Shown here piece by piece: positions 1 through 8,097 of a stretch of 40,470 nucleotides of DNA. The DNA is taken from positions 1-40,470 of the forward strand of contig JALSOQ010000015.1 of the NCBI GenBank assembly GCA_026986375.1. The letters run 5' to 3'. Source of the stretch: Archaeoglobaceae archaeon (GTDB taxonomy: Archaea > Halobacteriota > Archaeoglobi > Archaeoglobales > Archaeoglobaceae). The position numbers and the translations under genes were made by a program. Position 1 is the stretch's first letter, and every line of letters starts with the position of its first letter. The notes under the pieces were generated by a model. That model made no database searches, was not told where the DNA came from, and saw only the letters and a program-made list of their open reading frames with translations.

Positions 1-1228
1 CCCCCAAATCTCCCGTGAACAGCCATCCGTCCCTTATCGTTTCTGCGGTCTTTTCGGGCATCTTGTAGTATCCTTTCATCACGTTGTAACCCCTGCACAC
101 TATCTCCCCGACGACACCCTTAGGAACCTCCCTCCCGCTGTCGTCCACTATCTTAACTTCTATGTCCGGCAGAGGCTTCCCTACCGTCCTAACCCTATCC
201 TCTATGCTGTCGTCCAAGCTCGTCATGGTTATTCCCGGAGATGCTTCGGTCAGGCCGTAGGTTATGCATAAATTCGCTCCCATCTCCTTCATAACCGCCC
301 TCATCAGATCTTCTGGACACGGAGCTCCGGCCATTATCCCCGTTCTTAGTGTTGATGTGTCGAACTTCTCCTTCCTGAAAAGCTTGAGTTCTCTGTGGAA
401 CATCGTCGGCGTTCCGTGAATCATCGTGCACCCGTATTTCTGAATCGTCTCTAGAGCCTTTCTCTCGTCGAAAACGAGCAGGGGAGCGATTGCACCTCCG
501 AAGCAGGCCATGAGCGTTATGGACATGACGCATCCGAAGCAGTGGCTGAACGGAACGGGAACAACGAGCTTGTCCTCATGGCTGACCTTCATGTTCTCTC
601 CCTGATCGTATGCGTTCTTTATTATCTGATGCTGACCCAGCATGACTCCCTTCGGAACTCCGGTCGTTCCGGAGGTGTACAGGATTATGCAGACGTCATC
701 GGGATCCACGGATTCAACGTATCTCAGATAATCCTCATCCTTCCTCCAGTCCTTCCCTATTTCGAGCAACTCCTCGAACGTTATTCCGTCGAGCTTTCTC
801 GCCTCATCCTCATCTCCGGCGACGACGTAATGCTCCACCTTCGGAGTCTCTATCTCCTTAAGCATATCAACGAACTTCCACTTGCCCATAGTTCTGTTCG
901 TTATCACCACTTTCGAATCGGAGTGGTTTATTATGTGATCAGCCTCGACTGTCTTATACCAGTGATCCACTGGAACCAGAACAGCTCCGATCATCGGAAC
1001 GCCCCACCAAGCTATGACCCACTCGGGAACGTTCTGCATCCACAGGCTGACCTTGTCCCCTTTCCTTACCCCAAGCTGGAAGAGACCGTATGCGAGTCTG
1101 TTTGCGAGATCGAAAAGCTCCTCGTAAGTTATCTCCCTCCCTTCAAAGAGAACAGCGGGATTTTCCGGATAACTCTCCGCTATTCTTTCGAGCATCTGCC
1201 TGAACGTTTCCCATCCCCTATACGGCAT
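1..1228 (-). CDS. AMP-forming acyl-CoA synthetase (C-terminus cut by window edge)
   Basis: This is an adenylate-forming ligase expected to activate a carboxylic acid with ATP and CoA in the cytoplasm. The translated first 409 residues contain the phosphate-binding loop YTSGTTGVPKG (about 184-194), a TYGLTEASPG motif, and FTGDLG close to the cut end. The C-terminal lid domain with the catalytic lysine lies outside the window. The ATG at 1228 follows a strong ribosome binding site, GGAGGTGA, five bases upstream. The gene sits 32 bases downstream of another ligase on the same strand, so the two may be cotranscribed, although an AT-rich TATA-like stretch (about 1249-1268) could give it its own promoter. 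Substrate cannot be told; the general form resembles FadD-type medium- or long-chain ligases. Confidence 0.92.
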   Translation of the reverse strand, partial: MPYRGWETFRQMLERIAESYPENPAVLFEGREITYEELFDLANRLAYGLFQLGVRKGDKVSLWMQNVPEWVIAWWGVPMIGAVLVPVDHWYKTVEADHIINHSDSKVVITNRTMGKWKFVDMLKEIETPKVEHYVVAGDEDEARKLDGITFEELLEIGKDWRKDEDYLRYVESVDPDDVCIILYTSGTTGVPKGVMLGQHQIIKNAYDQGENMKVSHEDKLVVPVPFSHCFGCVMSITLMACFGGAIAPLLVFDERKALETIQKYGCTMIHGTPTMFHRELKLFRKEKFDTSTLRTGIMAGAPCPEDLMRAVMKEMGANLCITYGLTEASPGITMTSLDDSIEDRVRTVGKPLPDIEVKIVDDSGREVPKGVVGEIVCRGYNVMKGYYKMPEKTAETIRDGWLFTGDLG

Positions 1229-1260
1229 CCCATCACCTCCGATCCGTCACGATAAATAAT

Positions 1261-2994
1261 TTATAAATTGTTCGATTTGAGCTCGGGAAAATCGCTGTAG
1301 AAGAACTCATACTCCCCTCTAATCCCCTTCTTCTTCCTCTCCTCCTCAAGAGCCCTCAACTCCACCCTCCTTATCTTCCCGCTTATCGTCTTCGGCAGTT
1401 CGGGGACGAACTCTATTATCCTCGGAACCTTGAACTTCGCCAAAATCCTCTTACAATGCCTGAATATGTCCAGAGCGAGCTCTCTCGAAGGCTCGTAACC
1501 CGGTTTGAGGACTACGAACGCCTTAACAATCTGCCATCTTATAGGATCCGGACTTCCTACGACCGCCGCCTCAGCAACCGCGGGATGCTCAAGCAACGCG
1601 CTTTCGACCTCAAACGGTCCCACCCTGTAGTCGGAGGTCTTTATGACGTCGTCAGCCCTCCCGACGAACCACCAGTATCCGTCCTCGTCGAAGTATGCCT
1701 TATCTCCGGTGTAATAATAGTCTCCGACGAAAGCGTCCCTGCTCTTGCCGATGTATTTGTGGAAGAGTCCTATCGGCCTCCACCTGCTCATTCTCACGAC
1801 TATGTGTCCCACGACTCCCGGCTTATCGATCTCGTTTCCGTCGTCGTCCAGAAGAGTTATGTCGTACATGAAAGTCGGGACTCCGAAGGATCCGGGCTTT
1901 ATCTTCCCCTTGAACCAAGGGGGGTTTCCTATCATGGCGGTGCTTTCCGTCTGCCCGTAGAAGTCCCTTATCTCAACTCCTGTGTGCTCCTTCCACTTCT
2001 CGAATATCTCTGGATTTAGAGGTTCACCGGCACTCACCACATCCCTCAGGGATTCGAACTTGAGGTCTTTGTAGTCGGTTATCATGAACATCCTCCAAGC
2101 GGTCGGAGGAGCGCAGAACGTGTTTACCCCGTAGGAGTCTATCGCCTCCAGATACTTCCGAGCGTTGAACTTAGTGAAGTGAACTCCCAAAACCGTAGCT
2201 CCGGCCGTTAGAGGTGCGAAGAACGAGCTCCAGGCGAACTTCGCCCAACCCGGTGCGCTTAAGTTGTTGTGGATGTCATCGGGCTTGCAGTTTATTATGC
2301 ACGTTGTTATCAAGTGTCCTATAGGATAGGATGTGGCGGTATGTAGGACTCCTTTGGGCAGACCCGTAGTTCCAGAAGTGAAGAAGCAGAATATAGGATC
2401 TTCAGCCTTGGTTTTGGCTCCTTCGCAGTCCTTCTTCGGTATGTCGTCGAAAGGCTCCCATCCTTTCCTATCACCCACTACTATCTTAACTTTCGGTTCG
2501 GTTTTGAGGACCGAGTCTATCATCTTCGCCGAACTCTCATCCGCTATCACCGCAGAAGGTGGGCAGACTTTAAACCTGTATTCCAAATCCCTCTCCTTAA
2601 GAATGTTCGCAATCGGAACTCCGACGAATCCCCCCTTAACGAACGCGTAATGGGAAAACCACACTTCAGGCAAAAGCGGAAGCATCACGTGAACGTAATC
2701 ACCCTTTCCAACACCGCTCTCCCTCAAAAAGTTGACCAGAGAATTTCCGATTCTCGCGAACTCTTCGTAGCTGAACTTTCTCTCATCCCCATCCTCCAAG
2801 CTTATCCAGTGCAACGCCACCCGATTCGGCCTCTCCTTAAGGTGTATTCCTTCGAAAACCTCTTCAGCCCAGTTGAACTCTTCTATTCTCATCGAATTCA
2901 GTCTTTCGAAGAATTTTCTCATAGGCTCTTCCTTTTCGAAGTCGTCCAAGCTTTGGACTCTCAGGAACTCTTCGAACATATCTGCGACTTTCAT
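1261..2994 (-). CDS. AMP-forming acyl-CoA synthetase, acetyl/medium-chain type
   Basis: A complete ligase of 577 residues. The ATP loop FFTSGTTGLPKG is at about 204-215, followed by the adenine motif DFYGQTES, the hinge region YYTGDKAYFDEDGYWW with GRADDVIK, and the C-terminal motif PKTISGKIRR, whose lysine is the catalytic lid residue. The architecture fits the acetyl-CoA synthetase / medium-chain acyl-CoA (MACS) branch, so small, branched or aromatic acids are candidate substrates; this is inference. I chose the ATG at 2994 over the in-frame TTG just before it. No Shine-Dalgarno is visible, and a TATA-like CTTTTAATAG about 30 bases upstream (3020-3031) suggests a leaderless mRNA. It is divergent from mat and upstream of a second ligase. 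Confidence 0.93.
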   Translation of the reverse strand: MKVADMFEEFLRVQSLDDFEKEEPMRKFFERLNSMRIEEFNWAEEVFEGIHLKERPNRVALHWISLEDGDERKFSYEEFARIGNSLVNFLRESGVGKGDYVHVMLPLLPEVWFSHYAFVKGGFVGVPIANILKERDLEYRFKVCPPSAVIADESSAKMIDSVLKTEPKVKIVVGDRKGWEPFDDIPKKDCEGAKTKAEDPIFCFFTSGTTGLPKGVLHTATSYPIGHLITTCIINCKPDDIHNNLSAPGWAKFAWSSFFAPLTAGATVLGVHFTKFNARKYLEAIDSYGVNTFCAPPTAWRMFMITDYKDLKFESLRDVVSAGEPLNPEIFEKWKEHTGVEIRDFYGQTESTAMIGNPPWFKGKIKPGSFGVPTFMYDITLLDDDGNEIDKPGVVGHIVVRMSRWRPIGLFHKYIGKSRDAFVGDYYYTGDKAYFDEDGYWWFVGRADDVIKTSDYRVGPFEVESALLEHPAVAEAAVVGSPDPIRWQIVKAFVVLKPGYEPSRELALDIFRHCKRILAKFKVPRIIEFVPELPKTISGKIRRVELRALEEERKKKGIRGEYEFFYSDFPELKSNNL

Positions 2995-3072
2995 CAAAAT
3001 TCGGGAAGGTTATGAACTGCTATTAAAAGCTTTGCAAATATTTATATTCATCCCAACGATCGAGAATCCTCT
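2995..3072. promoter_or_regulatory. Divergent promoter region, acyl-CoA ligase / mat
   Basis: This 78-base gap separates two divergent genes. On the plus strand a TATA-like element (AATATTTATATT, about 3036-3047) lies 26 or more bases before the mat ATG. On the minus strand CTTTTAATAG (3020-3031) lies a similar distance from the ligase ATG. Neither start has a convincing Shine-Dalgarno, so both transcripts may be leaderless or nearly so. No operator repeat is evident. Confidence 0.5.
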
Positions 3073-4266
3073 ATGATATACGTAGAAGAGCTCTATCACG
3101 TTCCAGTCGAACGCCAGAAGATAGAGATCGTGGAGAGAAAGGGAATTGGGCATCCTGACAGCTTGGCGGACGGGATTGCCGAAGCTATGAGTCGGGCTTT
3201 GTGCAGGGAATACATAAGGAGGTTCGGAGTCGTTCTCCACCACAACACCGACGAAACCCAGATAGTCGCGGGAAGGGCGAAGCCCACTTTCGGAGGAGGG
3301 GAGTTGATCCAACCTATCTACGTTTTGTTGGTCGGTAGGGCGACGAAAGAATTTGAGGGGGTAAGCGTTCCTGCCGATAGAATAGTTCTGAAGGCCGCTA
3401 AGGATTACGTGAGAAGTGCGATGGCCAACTTGGATCCGGAAACGGACATGATATTCGACGTCAGGATAGGAGAGGGGAGCACCGACTTAAAAGACGTGTT
3501 CGCGAGGAGGAAGGGCGAGATTCCGATGGCCAACGACACATCCTTCGGAATAGGATTCGCTCCTCTCACAGATACGGAAAAGCTCGTTTACAACGTAGAG
3601 AGGAGGATATACGAGGAGTTCAGGAGGCAGGAGAGGGCAGTTGGCGAGGACGTAAAGGTCATGGGATTGAGAGAGGGAGACAGGATAACTCTAACCGTCG
3701 CCTGCGCGTTCGTGGACAGGTATCTTAACGATTTGAGGGAATACATCTCCGTAAAGGAGGAACTGAAGGGATGGATAGAGGACATAGCGAGAGAATACAC
3801 GGAAAAGGAGGTGGCAGTTCACGTAAACACTGCAGACGACTACGAGAGGGAGTGCGTTTATATCACGGTAACGGGAACTTCCGCCGAACAGGGAGACGAT
3901 GGAAGCGTGGGAAGAGGTAACAGATGCAACGGGCTGATTACCCCATGCAGACCCATGAGCATGGAGGCGTCGAGCGGAAAGAATCCGATTAACCACGTAG
4001 GAAAGATATACAACATACTCGCCAACCTGATAGCCAAAGATTGTTACGAGAACATAGAGGGAATAGAAGAGGTTTACGTTAGAATTCTGAGTCAGATAGG
4101 AAAGCCGATAAACGAGCCTCGTGCACTGAGCATTCAGATAATTCCCAAGAAAGGTTACGAGGTCGAGAAGATGGAGAGAAAGGCTAAAGAGATCGCTCAG
4201 GAGTGGCTGGACAACGTTCTCAAGGTTACCGACATGGTAATAGAGGGGAAGATAAGCACGTTCTAA
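3073..4266 (+). CDS. mat: Archaeal S-adenosylmethionine synthetase (methionine adenosyltransferase)
   Basis: This enzyme makes S-adenosylmethionine from methionine and ATP. The 397-residue protein matches the archaeal MAT family in length and motifs: [17 protein letters not shown] near residue 25, HHNTDETQ near 57, and the glycine-rich segment [18 protein letters not shown] followed by [13 protein letters not shown] in the second half. The bacterial-type family has different motifs and is excluded. The ATG at 3073 is 26-30 bases from a TATA box, which fits a leaderless transcript. A T6 run follows the stop directly. Its functional partner adenosylhomocysteinase lies at 11365, in a separate unit. 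Housekeeping gene; identification is firm. Confidence 0.97.
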   Translation: MIYVEELYHVPVERQKIEIVERKGIGHPDSLADGIAEAMSRALCREYIRRFGVVLHHNTDETQIVAGRAKPTFGGGELIQPIYVLLVGRATKEFEGVSVPADRIVLKAAKDYVRSAMANLDPETDMIFDVRIGEGSTDLKDVFARRKGEIPMANDTSFGIGFAPLTDTEKLVYNVERRIYEEFRRQERAVGEDVKVMGLREGDRITLTVACAFVDRYLNDLREYISVKEELKGWIEDIAREYTEKEVAVHVNTADDYERECVYITVTGTSAEQGDDGSVGRGNRCNGLITPCRPMSMEASSGKNPINHVGKIYNILANLIAKDCYENIEGIEEVYVRILSQIGKPINEPRALSIQIIPKKGYEVEKMERKAKEIAQEWLDNVLKVTDMVIEGKISTF

Positions 4267-4272
4267 TTTTTT
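4267..4272 (+). terminator. Oligo-T terminator after mat
   Basis: A TTTTTT run immediately after the mat stop codon fits the T-rich terminators of archaea. A weak hairpin (AGTTG/CAACT, about 4279-4298) lies just downstream. Support is only positional. Confidence 0.35.
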
Positions 4273-4314
4273 AATAAAAGTTGTGAGTCCTTTCAACTCT
4301 TTAAGAATAAGCTC

Positions 4315-4342
4315 ACGAAATTTCGTTCCGAAAAATATATAA
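4315..4342 (+). promoter_or_regulatory. Promoter of TRAP operon with 12-base palindrome
   Basis: A purine-rich BRE-like stretch leads into the TATA box AAAATATATAAA (about 4331-4342), about 45 bases before the receptor start, leaving a short leader with a GAGGTG ribosome binding site (4375-4380). Immediately upstream is the perfect palindrome ACGAAATTTCGT at 4315-4326. Its position next to the BRE would suit either a repressor or an activator site; the binding protein is unknown. Confidence 0.55.
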
Positions 4343-4385
4343 ATGTAAGAACTTTTTGGACTCCATACTCCACTGAGGTGATAGC

Positions 4386-5387
4386 GTGAAAAGGTGGCTG
4401 TGTCTTGTAGTGATCTTAGGGTTGATACTGATCGGGTGCTCCCAGAAGCAAGCTACGGAAATTCCAAAGAACGAGAAGGGGAAATACGTCGTCACGATTT
4501 ACACCGGCTCGGGTCCGGGAAGCGTTTACTTCGCTTTAGGATCCATGTATGCCAAGATACTGAACGAGAAGAGCAAGCTCATAGAGGCTAAGGCGGTTAC
4601 GAGCGGGGCGAGCGTTGCAAACGCCAAAGCGATAGGAAAGAAGGAAGCTCTTGTGGCGTTGATTCAGAACGACGTTACCTACTACGCCTGGAACGGACTC
4701 TATCAGTTCAAGGGGCATCCTATAAAAGTAATGAGAGCCATAGGAACGCTTTATCCGGAGGCGGTTCAGATAGTCGTTAGGGCGGACAGCGACATAAGGA
4801 CTCTCCAAGACTTGAAGGGTAAGAGAGTTGTGGTGGGTGCTGCGGGGAGCGGTTGTGCCGCTACTGCGGAGAGAATACTGAAGGCTGCTGGCGTATGGAA
4901 AGACATAGAGCCGATATACCAGACGTTCAGCGAAGCTTCTCAGAGCTTGGTTCTCGGACAGGTGGATGCCGAATTCACAGTTATAGCCTATCCCGCTCCG
5001 GCGATAGAGCAGATAGCCGTAAAGACTCCCGTAAGGCTGATACCGATTCCGGACGATGTTGTAGAGAAGCTCCACAAGGAGGGATACCCGTTCTACGTCA
5101 AGGTGGTCATTCCTAAGGGGACTTACAACGGAATGGATCAGGACGTTCAGACTGTGGCGGTGAGATCTACGTTGGTGGTCCACAAGGATCTGCCGGAAGA
5201 TGTGGTTTACGAGATGACGAAGATCCTATACGAAAACATCGACGAGCTCGCGAAGGCTCATAGAGTTGCCAAGCAGATAGACATTCACAAGGCGTTCGAA
5301 GGTCTGATGATACCGCTCCATCCGGGAGCGGTCAAATACTACGAGGAGCACGGAATAAAGGTTCCCGAAAACTTGATTCCGAAGTGA
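4386..5387 (+). CDS. TAXI-family TRAP transporter solute-binding lipoprotein
   Basis: This is the extracytoplasmic receptor of a TRAP transporter of the TAXI (TRAP-associated extracytoplasmic immunogenic) type, 333 residues. It starts with a lipoprotein signal: basic MKR, a hydrophobic stretch, and the lipobox LIGC with the likely lipidated Cys18. Next come a TAXI-like glycine-rich N-terminus (GSGPGSVYFALGSMYAKI), the conserved LIQNDVTYYAWNG segment and LKGKRVVVGAAGSGCAATA. The GTG start at 4386 is supported by GAGGTG five bases before it. It is followed by a DUF1850 gene and the fused permease, the usual TAXI operon. Ligand unknown; family members bind organic acids such as glutamate or other carboxylates. 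Confidence 0.94.
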   Translation: MKRWLCLVVILGLILIGCSQKQATEIPKNEKGKYVVTIYTGSGPGSVYFALGSMYAKILNEKSKLIEAKAVTSGASVANAKAIGKKEALVALIQNDVTYYAWNGLYQFKGHPIKVMRAIGTLYPEAVQIVVRADSDIRTLQDLKGKRVVVGAAGSGCAATAERILKAAGVWKDIEPIYQTFSEASQSLVLGQVDAEFTVIAYPAPAIEQIAVKTPVRLIPIPDDVVEKLHKEGYPFYVKVVIPKGTYNGMDQDVQTVAVRSTLVVHKDLPEDVVYEMTKILYENIDELAKAHRVAKQIDIHKAFEGLMIPLHPGAVKYYEEHGIKVPENLIPK

Positions 5388-5391
5388 TAGC

Positions 5392-5813
5392 ATGAGGAAA
5401 ATTTTTTTATTTTACTCGTCCTCCTGATCCCGTTCGTTCCCGTAAAATCGCTCGTAATTGAATTCAACGGAAGCGTTCTGTATTTCCCCTTGAACTGCAC
5501 AGTCTCAGTAGAATACGTTCACAGCGTTTCCCTGACGAAGGTTATCGACGTTTACAAAGTGAACGAAAGCGGTATTTACGCTCTGGAGGAGAGGTGGCAG
5601 CAATTCGATGCCGGCCAGCCTTTGGACTTTCAACGCGTTGAAAACGGATACTTCGTGAAGAGGTTGGACGAGTATTTGGGTGAGTCTTGGGAGTATTGGT
5701 TCATTCCCCTCAACGACGCGAAGGTTCGGGTTAACGGAAAGCTCGTGCTTAGAGGTTACGGGGTGTTGAGGTTGGAGGTTAGGGAAGTTCCACTGCTGCT
5801 GAGGGGGTGGTGA
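5392..5813 (+). pseudogene. DUF1850 family protein of TRAP operon, reading frame broken at a T7 run
   Basis: The natural start is the ATG at 5392, four bases after the receptor stop, but that frame ends after MRKIFLFYSSS. The frame one base over continues as a hydrophobic signal segment (FFILLVLLIPFVPV) and then a full DUF1850 domain with VEYVHSVSLTKVIDVY, where the VxYxHSV motif is typical, ending at 5813. Adding one T to the T7 run at 5402-5408 joins both parts into one protein with a good signal peptide. DUF1850 proteins are regular companions of TAXI TRAP genes; their role is not known. The break may be a sequence error, a true mutation, or a site of RNA polymerase slippage. The stop is three bases from the permease start. 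Confidence 0.75.
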
Positions 5814-5816
5814 GCT

Positions 5817-8033
5817 ATGGAATTGGAGAGGGTAAGGGATCTAAGTCCGAAGCTGATGACGGTCATCAAAATAGCCGCGATCCTCATAGGAGTTTACGAA
5901 ATCCTGTTCATATTCAACTTTACCTACTCACTCTATGACCTATTTTCGAGAATCGGGTTGAATATAGACCTCCTAAGGCTGGACTTTCAGGATAAGCAGG
6001 GGGAGGCCTTCGTGCTTGGTATGATACTTGTGATGACCTACCTACTCTATCCGGCGAGGAAGGATGAGAAGGGTTTTCCGTTTTACGACTACGTTCTCGC
6101 GTTTTTGGGTTTGGTTAGCATGCTCTACATGTTCTACAGATTTCCGTCGTATATGATATACTACGATGTCAACATATACGACATCGTATTCGGACTGATC
6201 GCGATAGTCCTCGTCTTGGAAGCTACGAGGAGGAGCGTGGGCTGGATACTTCCGCTCATAGTTGTCTTATTCTTAGCATACGGAATTCAAGACACGGGAT
6301 TCAACCTTCAAAGGTTCGTCCAATACCTATACCTCGATCAAGGACTGTTCGGAATTCCGTTTTACGTGATGACCATATACGTTTTCGCGTTCGTCTTCTT
6401 CGGATCTTTCCTCCTCAAAATAGGTGTCAGCGATTACATAACGCAGTTTATGATATCTCTGTTCGGGCCGAGGAGGGGTGGACCGGCCAAGGCGGCGGTA
6501 GTTTCGAGCGGTCTCATGGGGACGGTAAGCGGTAGTTCGGTTGCCAACGTCCTTACGACCGGAACGTTCACGATTCCCCTAATGAAAAAGGCGGGGTATC
6601 CCGCGGAAGTCGCCGGAGCCATAGAGTCCGTCGCGTCAACCGGAGGACAGCTAATGCCACCCGTAATGGGCGCCGCCGCATTTATAATGGCTCAATTCCT
6701 CGGAGTTCCATACAACAAGATTATCATAGCCGCCGTCATTCCAGCCCTCATATACTACGCCGGAGTTTACATATTCATAGACCTCGAAACCAAGCGTTTG
6801 GGGCTGAAGGGAGTTCCGAGGGATCTACCCTTAGAATACTTCCTGAGAAAGCTGTATCTACTACTACCGGTGGTCGTAATTACGGTTGCACTCGTATGGG
6901 GACTCGCTCCCCACATAGTAGCGATATCCTCTCTGGGCATAGCCATATGGGTCGCATGGATTTCCAAGGACGAGATACCCGGAGATGAAAGGATATACGT
7001 CGCCATAGCTCTGATAACGACGCTGATGATGTTCACGGACGCTAAGTTTTCCGAATACGTTCTTCTCGCATTAGCTCTGGCGATGCTTCCGATGGAGAAG
7101 AGCGAGAAGTTCTGGATGAGCTTGGCTTTCGTCCTATTCGTGGCGATGTGCAAGTTCTTGGGAATAAGGAAGGAAGAAACTCTGCTGATGAGCGGAGTTT
7201 TCGGAATCCTGTTCTCTCTGATCGTAGGTTACCTTTCGAGGAGCGAAGTTGGAAGGAATATGTTCAGAGCCACCTACGAGTCTATGATCGACGCCGGAAC
7301 GACCTGCATCGGCGTCATGCTCGCTGCAGCCTGTGCCGGATTGATTCAGGGAGTTCTGACGATGACCGGACTCGTCACGAGCTTGGGATACAAACTCGTC
7401 GATCTTACTGGAGGAAACCTGATGCTCCTCCTCGTAATGGCGATGGTCTTCAGCCTGATCCTCGGAATGGGAGTTCCGACTACCGCCAACTACGTCATAA
7501 CCTCCCTCGTAGCGGCTCCGGCCGTCTTCAACGCCGTCGCGGGAGTGGGTATATACGGACAGAACGTTCCGGGTTGCGGAGTTGCTGTAGCACTGCTCGC
7601 CGCCCACTTCTTCGTCTTCTACTTCGGAATACTCGCGGACGTAACGCCTCCGGTAGCTCTGGCCGCATACGCCGGATCGGCGATAGCGGGAGGAGATTTC
7701 TGGAAAACCGCTAAGAATGCGGTAAAATACGCTCTTGCCGGTTACATAGGCCCATACATCTACTTCACGCACCCCGAGATGTTCCTCATAACGGTTCAGC
7801 ACTGGGATCTGGCGATGGTTGCGAAAGTCCTCTACTACTTCGTAGCAACGGTCGTCGTGATGTATCTGATAGCGCTGGCGGTTACCGGTAGGGAAATCAT
7901 AAGGAAGGAGGCGAAGGTTCTGCTTGGAATGCTCGGACTCGCGGGAGCTACGTTGCATTACGTTCCCATAGCCTTGGGGTTGGGAGCCATCTTGGGGCTC
8001 AGAGTTTACTCCTCGAAACCTAAAGTTTCTTAA
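5817..8033 (+). CDS. TRAP transporter permease, fused 4TM/12TM
   Basis: This 738-residue integral membrane protein is the permease of the TAXI TRAP system, fusing the small four-helix (DctQ-like) and large twelve-helix (DctM-like) subunits, as is usual for this type. The DctM signature is clear: SGLMGTVSGSSVANVLTTG near residue 230, ESVASTGGQLMPPVMGAAAF, and a second related half with GMGVPTTANYVITSLVAAPA and FGILADVTPPVALAAYAGSA. These two halves carry the inverted-topology elevator domain. Transport is driven by an ion gradient, using substrate delivered by the lipoprotein at 4386. The ATG at 5817 comes three bases after the DUF1850 stop and is preceded by GAGGGGGTGGTGA. Substrate is not evident. 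Confidence 0.95.
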   Translation: MELERVRDLSPKLMTVIKIAAILIGVYEILFIFNFTYSLYDLFSRIGLNIDLLRLDFQDKQGEAFVLGMILVMTYLLYPARKDEKGFPFYDYVLAFLGLVSMLYMFYRFPSYMIYYDVNIYDIVFGLIAIVLVLEATRRSVGWILPLIVVLFLAYGIQDTGFNLQRFVQYLYLDQGLFGIPFYVMTIYVFAFVFFGSFLLKIGVSDYITQFMISLFGPRRGGPAKAAVVSSGLMGTVSGSSVANVLTTGTFTIPLMKKAGYPAEVAGAIESVASTGGQLMPPVMGAAAFIMAQFLGVPYNKIIIAAVIPALIYYAGVYIFIDLETKRLGLKGVPRDLPLEYFLRKLYLLLPVVVITVALVWGLAPHIVAISSLGIAIWVAWISKDEIPGDERIYVAIALITTLMMFTDAKFSEYVLLALALAMLPMEKSEKFWMSLAFVLFVAMCKFLGIRKEETLLMSGVFGILFSLIVGYLSRSEVGRNMFRATYESMIDAGTTCIGVMLAAACAGLIQGVLTMTGLVTSLGYKLVDLTGGNLMLLLVMAMVFSLILGMGVPTTANYVITSLVAAPAVFNAVAGVGIYGQNVPGCGVAVALLAAHFFVFYFGILADVTPPVALAAYAGSAIAGGDFWKTAKNAVKYALAGYIGPYIYFTHPEMFLITVQHWDLAMVAKVLYYFVATVVVMYLIALAVTGREIIRKEAKVLLGMLGLAGATLHYVPIALGLGAILGLRVYSSKPKVS

Positions 8034-8097
8034 ATTTTATGCTAAAATTATAAACGCATCTTAACAAAATTCTTTAACATCCCGCCAATGCGATTGC

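Noticed and set aside
542-1255. Open frame of 237 residues on the plus strand
   Set aside because: It is antisense to the acyl-CoA ligase, whose motifs are intact; no recognisable domain, and codon use is that of a mirror frame.
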